From assembly GCA_016584305.1 (NCBI GenBank), contig JACEEZ010001830.1, positions 53,501 through 117,500 of the forward strand: 64,000 nt of DNA. The letters are read 5' to 3'. The notes below the pieces were generated by a model, which had not been told where the DNA came from, did not search any database, and was given only the letters and a program-made list of their open reading frames with translations. Origin of the DNA: Chionoecetes opilio (taxonomy: Eukaryota > Arthropoda > Malacostraca > Decapoda > Majidae). Made by a program: the position numbers and the translations under genes. This document shows, piece after piece, positions 33,990 to 64,000 of the stretch (positions are counted from its first letter, which is position 1; each line of letters opens with the position of its first letter).

Positions 33990-35945
33990 TTAATGTGCCA
34001 GGTGCCTTCAAACGGGTTTTGCCAAATAGGGAGGTAGCTGATCGTGATTGGCTTGTTTATTCTCCTGCCAAAGCTTGCGTTTTCTGTTTTCCATGCACTC
34101 TGTTTTCCTCTGACAGAGGTGCACAGCTTTCTGGATCGGGATTTACTGATTGGAAGAATACGGCTCAGTACTTGAAGACCCATGAAATCAGCCCAAAGCA
34201 TATAGAATCAGTTCTAACATTTTTTTCAGCAGAGTGCTGATGCCGGTCGAGTTGATAAGCAATTGCATCAAAAAATGCTGGAGCAGCGCAGCTATTGGAA
34301 ACATGTGTTGACACGTTGTGTTGCCACAATGACTTTTCTTTGCGAGAGGGGTCAGTCGTTTCGAGGTAGTAACGAAATTTTGTCTCCAGCAGCAATGGTA
34401 ATTACTTGGGCATTTTGGAGTTGATTGGCCAGTTTGATCCGTTTTTGTCCCAGCACATCCCTTACCATGCCAATCGGGGTCGCGGTCACACGTCTTATTT
34501 GTCAAAAAACAATCTGCCAAGAATTAATTGCTGTAATGGGCAAGCAAGTACTTGGTCGCATCAAGGATTAAATTTCGAAGTCGCGGTATTTCTCCGTTTC
34601 AGTGGACTCCACACCAGACATTGCCCATACGGACCAGCTCACTATCATCCTCCGCTACGTCAACATAACAGTTGCCGCGGTCAGACATATGACAATGCTA
34701 GTAATATGTCAGGTAAGTACAATGGTATGCAGCAAATTTTGAAGAACAAAAAGAGTTTGGTTGATTACATTCCCTGTGCAGGTACTCTTTGAACCTAGTT
34801 GGTCAGTAAGCGGTGGATTGTTGCATTGAAGCAGTTTCATATTTTGGGTTTTTGCAGGGCCTGAATGCGTTCTTTGTAGCATCCACGCACCGTTGGGGTG
34901 TCCTGCAGACCCATGTGGAACAGCAACCTGGGTGCCTTGTTCCGAAACACCCATCGGATACCCGGTGGTCTGCCCAACCCTGATGCCACTGAAGCTCTGT
35001 TCCGCGGTGACCGCCAGTTTCGGAGTGCTCTCGAAGAGATCTCTGCAGATGTAAATCAAAACAGGGAGACACGAAATGAGGCGAATTCTTTGGCAGAAAA
35101 GATGGGCACCATAGAAGTTGCCCTGATGTGTGAGCTTTGGAATAATATTTTGCAGCACTTCAACTGCTGCAGCAGGTTGTTGCAAAGTGCCACCATAGAA
35201 TGAACACCGGCTATTGGTCTGCTGAAGAGTTTGAATGAGTTTTTACATGCGCGCAGAGAAATTTTGATATCTATGAGCAACAAGCATGCAATCGCTGCGG
35301 CAACAGCACTTACAAATCCGAAAGTCGGCGAATTCCTAAGCGTAAGAAGCGTGTCAATGATGGAAATGTTACTGATGCCACAGAAGGGATGACGGGCCAA
35401 CAAAAATTCAAAATGAATACATTTGATGTCATCATTGACCAACTGCGAAGTGCATTGCAGAAACGCATAGAGGCGTATTCTGTAGTGGTGCAGCGGTTTG
35501 GCGTTCTGACAGAGTTTGACTCTATGACCGACGAGGATATCAACACTGCTATTACAGGGCTTGTCAGTGTGCATCACAAGGATCTGAATACTGATTTTGC
35601 GTCAGAGTTCCGTCAGTTCATTTGCTGGTATAAAGACCAACTGCCCTCAAGTTACCCTTCAACAGGGTGTGCACAGCATATGTTTGTGCTGCTGCACACC
35701 ACTGCAGTTCATGCAGCCTTTCCAAACACTGAAGTGGCTCTCTGAATATACTTAACACTGATGGCCACCAATTGTTCAGGAGAGAACGTTCATTTTCGCA
35801 GCTAAAGAGAATCAAAGATGTGAAGCGCGTTCTACCATGTATCAACAGCGTCTTGGTGCGTTGGCCCTTTTGTGCATTGAAAGTGATTTGCTATGAGAAC
35901 TGGACTTCAGCTCTGTAATTGAAGAATTTGCAGTTGTAAAAGCGC
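33990..35945 (+). pseudogene. ZMYM1-like hAT transposase pseudogene
   Basis: Successive plus-strand pieces in different frames follow the order of this transposase group. GAFKRVLPNREVADRDWLVY opens a TTF-type zinc finger with CVFCFPC and H..SPKH. Next come LEQRSYWKHVLTRCVATMTF, NYLGILELIGQFDPFLSQHI, the catalytic-core piece VSVDSTPDIAHTDQLTIILR, GQTYDNASNMSGKYNGMQQI, and finally the hAT C-terminal signature ATNCSGERSFSQLKRIKD. At least four frame changes or stops (near 34240, 34580, 34790 and 35200) exclude a working protein. The enzyme would have mobilised element B. Confidence 0.85.
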
Positions 35946-36238
35946 GCAAGGTTACAATCTAAGGTCTAGTAAACTGTAAAGCAAAGTGCCAAAACTGTAA
36001 AAGTTTTGTCATGCGTATATTCATACACTGCAAATTGTATAGAGGGATTAAATGAACTAGTTTCTGTTCACATTAAATATTATTTCTTTTTTTGTATTAA
36101 ATATTTTGTTCTTGAATCAGTTCATCTTTTGTCTGGGGTCCATTTCCACGAGCACGAGATCTAATTTAAATTGTTCAGGCCATTATCTAAAATTTCAAAA
36201 TGTGCCTTAGGGCCAGCCGAGGCTTAATCCGGCACTGT

Positions 36239-36592
36239 CTATGACCCTGCCCTCCACCACTGACTCGCCCCCTCGTACCCTCCTCCTTGACCCTACATCC
36301 CAGGCCAGTCGCCCACCAGTCTCTCATACCCACCTGACGCCATCTCGTCCTACTCCCCTCCCTCCCATGTCCACCTGCTTCTCCCCTTCACTAATCCTTA
36401 CTTCTCACCTTCATGCCAGGTCACACAAGAGATAATTCAGAAATACCGAAGATTGACCTGGCCTAACCACAACCGTAGCATAAATGGCAGTTTTTGCCTA
36501 AGTTCAATCTAAAATCCATCCCTCCAAAAAACCCACCAAACGCAAAATTATTCCCCCAAATGGGAAGAAAACCCCCAAGTCTGGGAACCCTG
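36239..36592. other. right-hand remainder of hAT element A
   Basis: C-rich sequence without coding signal, ending in the terminal inverted repeat at 36592. It matches the C-rich composition left of element B (32000-32230), consistent with one element split by the insertion. Confidence 0.5.
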
Positions 36593-36641
36593 GACCAAAC
36601 TACTGTGGCATTCTCCAGTCTAGGGCGTATCGTGGCCACAA

Positions 36642-36645
<4 letters not shown>
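36593..36645 (-). pseudogene. CR1-like LINE reverse transcriptase C-terminus, part 1
   Basis: The minus-strand peptide ATIRPRLENATVVWS is the conserved block (RP.LEYA..VW) just before the part at 31039-31428. It abuts the 3' end of the receptor gene, so the LINE fragment landed directly beyond the receptor stop codon. Confidence 0.7.
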
Positions 36646-59372
<22,727 letters not shown>

Positions 59373-59509
59373 CTAGGGATGAAAATAATGAAGGGCTGAT
59401 ATTTAGAACATGACTGTCTGGATTCAAGTACTCATTACCTTTCTACTGTTTCATAGGTCAGAACGAGTGTGAAAGTAACAATGAAATGTTGTGCAAACAT
59501 ACTAAATTA

Positions 59510-59930
59510 ATAGGCTAGGTTAGGTTAAGTTAGTTTAGTTTGAGGGTTAGATTAGGTTAGTTTAGTTTGAAGGTTAGGTTAGGTTAGGTTTTAGTTTGAG
59601 GGTTAGGTTAGGTTAGGTTAGTTTGAAGGTTAGGTTAGGTTAGTAGTTAGTTGGGGGTTAGGTTAGTTAGTTTAGTTTAAAGGTTAGGTTAGGTGGTTAG
59701 TTTAGTTTGAGGGTTAGGTTAGGTTAGTTTAGTTTAAGGTTAGGTTAGGTTAGTTTAGTTTGAGGGTTAGGTTAGGTTAGTTTAGTTTGAAGGTTAGGTT
59801 AGGTTAGGTTAGTTTAGTTTGAGGGTTAGGCTAGGTTAGGTTAGTTTAGTTTGAGGGTTAGGTTAGCTTAGGTTAGTTTAGTTTGAGGGTTAGGTTAGGT
59901 TAGTTTAATAGTTTGATTAGGTTATTATTT
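59510..59930 (+). repeat. TTAGG-derived minisatellite
   Basis: GGTTAGGTTAGTTTAGTTTGAGG units of about 32-40 bp repeat some twelve times, with AAGG and GAGG variants. The GGTTAGG core is telomere-like; the GTTTAGTTTG spacer makes it a distinct higher-order array. Confidence 0.8.
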
Positions 59931-60074
59931 GATGTTTTTACAAATGGAGTGTTTTCTTCCCGTCAACAAGTATAAAAAACATATTATTATAAATTTTTCA
60001 TCACTTTTTCGAATATAAAAAAACCCACTTCTTTGAAAGTTTGTACAGGAAAAAACTATCTGTATTTGGGAAAG

Positions 60075-60366
60075 TAGGGGCGAGCGGAGCAGGTTGCATC
60101 GAGGGTAGGTTGCATCATTGCCTCGAACTCGCATATTATCACACGTACATCGTCTTAATACTACTACTACTACTACTACTATAAACTACTACTACTACTA
60201 CTACTATAAACTACTACTACTACTACTACTATAAACTACTACTACTACTACTACTATAAACTACTACTACTACAACTACAACAATAATAATAATACAAAA
60301 AGTTAATGCGAGTTAGAGGCAATGCTGCAACCTACCCTCGATGCAACCTGCCCCGCTTTCCCCTAC
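60075..60366. repeat. 292-bp inverted-end MITE with (ACT)n core
   Basis: GTAGGGGCGAGCGGAGCAGG at the left pairs with the complemented right end GTAGGGGAAAGCGGGGCAGG, and the arms continue GTTGCATCGAGGGTAGGTTG and CATTGCCTC. The loop is an (ACT)n microsatellite interrupted by ATAAACT. Confidence 0.75.
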
Positions 60367-60800
60367 CACATATTAAGCGAAAAAAAATCAAACTTGTCTG
60401 AATATCTTGCAACAGTCATAAACAAATTTTTTTTTTACCAAAGGAAGTTTCTTATTAATACAAATTTTCCCCGTTTACAATTGTTTTGAGATTCAAGGGA
60501 TAAAAAAAAGGAAGTGTCTTATTACTGTTATTTTCACTCGTTTATAATTTTTCAATAAATGAGAACAAAATCTGTGTTTATAAGGGAAATTTTTACAAAG
60601 CAGTTTTTTTTCCATTAATTTCTTTCATTTTTTTGTTGTAGTTTGAAGGTGAAAAAAAAGTGTTTCGTAATGTTTTTTGTCAATATTAATTTTGCTGTCA
60701 CTCTTCCTCCTTCCCTCCTCCACTTTTTCTCCCTCCTTCCCTCCCTCCCTCTCTTTATATATTCTCTGAATATTATATATACCAAGGGATAGTTTGAGTT
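60367..60800. other. unannotated AT-rich stretch
   Basis: Poly(A)/poly(T)-rich sequence with a TCCCTCC run near 60700-60750. No feature supported. Confidence 0.4.
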
Positions 60801-60808
60801 AAGATTCA

Positions 60809-61249
60809 TTGAAACTTGTTTATTTATCAATAGCATATCGACACTTGCTGTATTGTTCCTCTGTGTGGGGTGGGGCATTTAAAACTCATATTGATAGTCT
60901 TTATATTATATCGCAAAAAAATGTTACGCACCACTGTAAGAGATATGATCACACACATCCGCTTTTCAGGGACCATCAGCTGTTAAAACTAAATGATATC
61001 ATACATTTACAAACCAGTCATTTTGTGTACAGTTCTATAAACATTTATCAGAATTCTTATTTTGAAATAGGAACTCATAATCTTAATGCCCGAGGAGCAG
61101 GTGATCTGAAGATACCACTATGCCGCACTACACACGCCCAACAGAGTGTATCATACAGAGGAACTCGTTGCTGGAATCACTTACCACGAGACATTAGGGA
61201 TCAAGGTACAACAAATAGATTTAAGGCTAAACTAAAGCAAAATTATTAG
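60809..61249 (+). pseudogene. non-LTR reverse transcriptase C-terminal fragment
   Basis: The plus-strand frame reads LSIAYRHLLYCSSVWGGA, the conserved block at the end of the thumb of Jockey/CR1-like reverse transcriptases, followed by RYDHTHPLFRDHQLLKLNDI and, near the end, RGTRCWNHLPRDIRDQ and FKAKLKQNY. It is open for 146 codons but lacks the palm domain, so it is a 5'-truncated LINE remnant. Confidence 0.8.
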
Positions 61250-61259
61250 AAAGTTACTC

Positions 61260-62370
61260 ATGATTAGTAAGACCATTTAATAAGATTTAAATTAATTTAT
61301 CTATTTCTTCTTTAAAGCGTGATGTAAGATTTTCTGAGTAAAAAAAAAACAGAAAAGAGGAAGAGGGATAGGAAGGAATAAGGAAGAGAAGAAAAAGAGA
61401 GTAGAAGAGTTAGTTGTTAAAGTAATCGTCCAGACCATTTCATCATTCCTGATTTAATGCAATCAAATCATAGCCATTAACGAGTATATCAACAATACGT
61501 CGTCCTTTTTGTATCCAGTCAGCCGTTTTTAAATAATCCGCAATCAAAATCTGCAAATTCCCCGAGTTTTCAAAACGCTCTCAAGGTTTGCAGACGCTCA
61601 TGCTCAGGCTCGGTGACGCAGCATCAGGGAGGCTCATCTTCCCGCGCTGATCAGAGGCACGTAAACACAGAGATAAATATAGTACTTGAAGATATTTGGG
61701 TGTTTCTGATAGATTTTTTTTGCTATATGCCACATGCATGCATCCTTTATGGGTGCAGCAAGACAGCTGTGCCTTTCGAGAAAAGTTTGCACACGGAAAG
61801 GAGTGGCGTGTGTAGGGTGATAAACGCCTATAGTGTGTTGGGGCGAGCAGTTGTGTTGAGAAACGGTGTGTAGTGAGGGTACACATCGGGTGAAAGACTG
61901 GGTGAGAGTGTGCAGCGCGACTAGTCGCCTACCCAGTGTGTGGGGTTGGGACGACGAGTGTGAGGTGAGCCTGTGTACACGGGTGTGCTGGACAAGGACG
62001 GCGCCCCCCCCCGTAAGACAGTGACTCAGTCCAACACCATACCAGATCAGGTGGCCCTGTTAGACAGGGACGCCAGGACTGGCAGCAGCGGTGGACCACC
62101 ACGACTGTGAGGCTTTGCCTCTTAACAAGACCAAGTAAACCAAGTAAACCAGTTGTGGAGTGGGCGTGCCCTGTGGTGAGAGACCCTGTGGTGGTGTGGC
62201 TGTCACACTTTCTGCCTTCCCGCCCGCATATTTTCCAACTCTATGCTGTAGTTAATGCTAGTATGTGGTTTCCGAGTAATGACGTTTGACTGTAGCTCCA
62301 AAACTAACCATAGGATTTTCTCGAAAGTACCTTCATTGTGATTCCCACACACACATGGTTTAACCTTATT
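61260..62370. other. unannotated stretch, GC-richer 61.9-62.2 kb
   Basis: 61980-62110 has a plus-strand frame (starting PVYTGVLDKD and ending GGPPRL) with no start codon or known domain. It might be an exon or a 5' UTR; I cannot support either. Downstream exons of the minus-strand P2X7-like gene were sought here and not found. Confidence 0.35.
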
Positions 62371-62373
62371 TAC

Positions 62374-62612
62374 CAATCCATGTTTTGGAGAAGTGCCAGG
62401 TCCTCCTGCTGAACCTCAGGCTCTGCTAACACCTGTTCATCCACCTCGTACTCGGGCTCAAACATATAGGATCCCATGACAATCTGAGGTTCGTTTTCCT
62501 CATAGTATACGCGACCAGCGTCATTTCTTTCGGTGTCAGATTGAGCATCGTACTCTAAATCTGTCACAGCGACAGATTCACTGTCTGACACCGAAGTACA
62601 ATCGCTCATCAT
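62374..62612 (-). CDS. first exon of a P2X7-C-domain-like protein (probable)
   Basis: The frame starts MMSDCTSVSDSESV, is strongly acidic, contains GSYMFEPEYEVDEQ and ends LALLQNMDW at GATTG|GTAAAT, a good donor. Many invertebrate uncharacterised proteins with the cysteine-rich cytosolic domain of P2X7 start this way: acidic head, a P/SYMFEPE motif and a ..LQN(T)(D/E)W junction into W-C-x-C-G-x-C. The Zn/nucleotide-binding cysteine domain itself is not in this exon and was not found in the window. The assignment therefore rests on a short N-terminal resemblance. Confidence 0.45.
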
Positions 62613-62661
62613 AACATTTGCCGACAGGTGTCAGACAGAGTGTCTGCGGGCGTCCCTGTTC

Positions 62662-62669
62662 TGACGTCA
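62662..62669. promoter_or_regulatory. perfect CRE (TGACGTCA)
   Basis: A palindromic CREB/ATF site about 50 bp upstream of the ATG at 62612, in a locally GC-richer sequence. Its position fits a core promoter of the P2X7-like gene. Confidence 0.4.
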
Positions 62670-62689
62670 TCAATAACAGTCGTAGCCCT

Positions 62690-63352
62690 GTTGGAGGGAA
62701 GATTTTTTTTTTCGACCGCTTTTTACAAAAGTCGTGTATTTACGGAAATAAGGCCTGGAAATCAATTATTTTTGGTGGATTAGGTGTTTTGAATGTACTA
62801 CATTCAACATAATTCGGCAAAAAAAAAAAAGGGTCTGGACGATTACTTTAAGATAACATATAATACTTAGTAGTTGTAGTAGTAGTAGTAGTAGTAATAA
62901 TAATAATAATAACAATAATACTGATGATAATTTCAGATATATTTCCAACACGTCTTTATCTTCTCGTGTAAATAGGTGGACAATAGGGATATGTGCGGAT
63001 TTAACTGAATTTGTACGTCTTTGTATATTTATATGTAATAATATGGCGCATGTATAGTGTATGATGTTTATATAATGTGTGTATATGGTAACTGTATGTT
63101 GGTAACTGTATGTATATGTATGTTTGTTTCTACCTATGTATTCATGCATGTTGAAGAATTGATGGGTAAATATGGGCACATACATATATATGCGTATACT
63201 ATGATATATGCAGGTAAATATCATATAGTTCGTTATATTAATCAGTTATCTATATATTACGTATATATTGAAAATATTCTACGACTACTTCGATGACATT
63301 TTTAGTTATTCTAGATCCCTATTAGAGCTTCTGGTCAAGAGATCTGGCCTTA
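62690..63352. other. unannotated stretch
   Basis: Contains (AGT)n/(AAT)n at 62875-62920 and a TATGTATG-rich tract at 63060-63250. No gene supported. Confidence 0.4.
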
Positions 63353-63363
63353 TATTACAACTT

Positions 63364-64000
63364 GTTGGAAATAATCTCAGTATTGTGTTGTTGGAAATAA
63401 TCTCCGTATTGTGTTGTTGGAAATAATCTCAGTATTGTGTTGTTGGAAATAATCTCAGTATTGTGTTGTTGGAAATAATCTCCGTATTGTGTTGTTGGAA
63501 ATAATCTCCGTATTGTGTTGTTGGAAATAATCTCAGTATTGTGTTGTTGGAAATAATCTCAGTATTGTGTTGTTGGAAATAATCTCAGTATTGTGTTGTT
63601 GGAAATAATCTCAGTATTGTGTTGTTGGAAATAATCTCAGTATTGTGTTGTTGGAAATAATCTCCGTATTGTGTTTTTGGAAATAATCTCCGTATTGTGT
63701 TGTTGGAAATAATCTCCGTATTGTGTTTTTGGAAATAATCTCCGTATTGTGTTGTTGGAAATAATCTCCGTATTGTGTTGTTGGAAATAATCTCCGTATT
63801 GTGTTGTTGGAAATAATCTCAGTATTGTGTTGTTGGAAATAATCTCCGTATTGTGTTGTTGGAAATAATCTCAGTATTGTGTTGTTGGAAATAATCTCAG
63901 TATTGTGTTGTTAGAAATAATCTCCGTATTGTGTTGTTGGAAATAATCTCAGTATTGTGTTGTTGGAAATAATCTCCGTATTGTGTTGTTAGAAATAATC
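63364..64000 (+). repeat. 26-bp minisatellite, at least 24 units, open at the edge
   Basis: Unit TTGGAAATAATCTC(A/C)GTATTGTGTTG repeats without spacers to the end of the window. Units differ almost only at one A/C site, plus rare TTTTTGG and TTAGAAA variants. It continues beyond the window. Confidence 0.95.

Larger units (their letters stand above)
32242..36237 (+). mobile_element. hAT element B (Tip100/ZMYM1 type), 4.0 kb
   Basis: Ends are CAGTGCCGGATTAACC and, complemented, CAGTGCCGGATTAAGCC, with GGGCCAGCC a little further in on both sides. Flanks TCTATGTT and TCTATGAC match at 6 of 8 positions. It carries a plus-strand transposase pseudogene at 33.99-35.9 kb of the zinc finger MYM-type 1-like group. 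A family-1 SINE is inserted near its left end. Confidence 0.85.
31429..36592. mobile_element. hAT element A with perfect 8-bp target duplication
   Basis: Ends are CAGGGTTCCCAGATTCTCCC (31429) and, complemented, CAGGGTTCCCAGACTTGGGG (to 36592). Flanks are identical: GACCAAAC at 31421-31428 and at 36593-36600. Deleting the element plus one flank makes the LINE reverse-transcriptase frame continuous (VVWS joined to PHKRKD), an independent proof of the boundaries. About 1.17 kb belongs to this element; the rest is hAT element B nested inside. No transposase of its own is visible. Confidence 0.9.

Noticed and set aside
63364..64000. CRISPR array
   Set aside because: Repeats are contiguous with no unique spacers, in eukaryotic sequence; it is a minisatellite.

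Overview
The window reads as intron-rich, repeat-laden nuclear DNA of an arthropod, most likely a decapod crustacean. The signs are many GGTTAGGTTAGG tracts (the TTAGG arthropod telomere unit in interstitial form), very abundant long AT, CT/AG, ACT and GT microsatellites, Penelope-like, RTE-like and CR1-like retroelements, several hAT families, tRNA-derived SINEs, and a divergent ionotropic receptor gene. There is no bacterial, organellar or viral gene content. The species call is inference.

The main host gene is a divergent ionotropic glutamate-receptor-like gene (IR) on the minus strand, about 59.4 kb down to 36.6 kb. Eleven exons can be joined with consistent splice phases: extracellular N-terminal domain, S1 ligand-binding lobe, M1, pore region, M3, S2 lobe, M4 and a cytoplasmic tail. 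Its first exon(s) are not recognised. One exon carries a one-base excess that breaks the frame just before its splice donor. The introns hold RTE-like and CR1-like LINE pieces, SINEs, MITEs and microsatellites.

Other coding signals are: an intact C2H2 zinc-finger gene with 8 fingers (25.3-26.1 kb, minus); an intact C-terminal hAT transposase ORF of about 408 codons (27.3-28.6 kb, minus); a probable first exon of a P2X7-C-domain-like protein with a perfect CRE just upstream (62.4-62.6 kb, minus); an isolated internal exon of unknown family (2.0-2.1 kb, minus); a decayed zinc-finger pseudogene (7.8-8.3 kb, minus); and a fragment resembling a Ulp1/C48 cysteine protease (40.3-40.7 kb, minus).

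Mobile DNA dominates. (i) 4.2-5.9 kb: an old TIR element. (ii) 15.1-16.1 kb: a hAT element with a near-perfect 8-bp duplication. (iii) 16.6-19.4 kb: a nested stack of a pogo-like element, a reverse LINE tail, a PIF/Harbinger-like element with TTA duplication, a short TIR repeat and a long foldback, sitting in (TA)n. (iv) 21.8-23.5 kb: a decayed Penelope-like element with a foldback at each end and a hammerhead-ribozyme-like core. (v) 31.0-36.6 kb: a CR1-like LINE split by a hAT with a perfect 8-bp duplication, itself holding a second hAT (ZMYM1/Tip100 type, pseudogenised), which holds a SINE. (vi) 54.7-55.6 kb: an RTE-like LINE. Large palindromes lie at 26.9, 49.6, 55.8 and 60.1 kb, and a 26-bp minisatellite runs off the right edge from 63.36 kb.

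No operon-like arrangement or novel multi-gene system was found. The most informative content is the receptor gene structure and the insertion chronology that the nested elements record.
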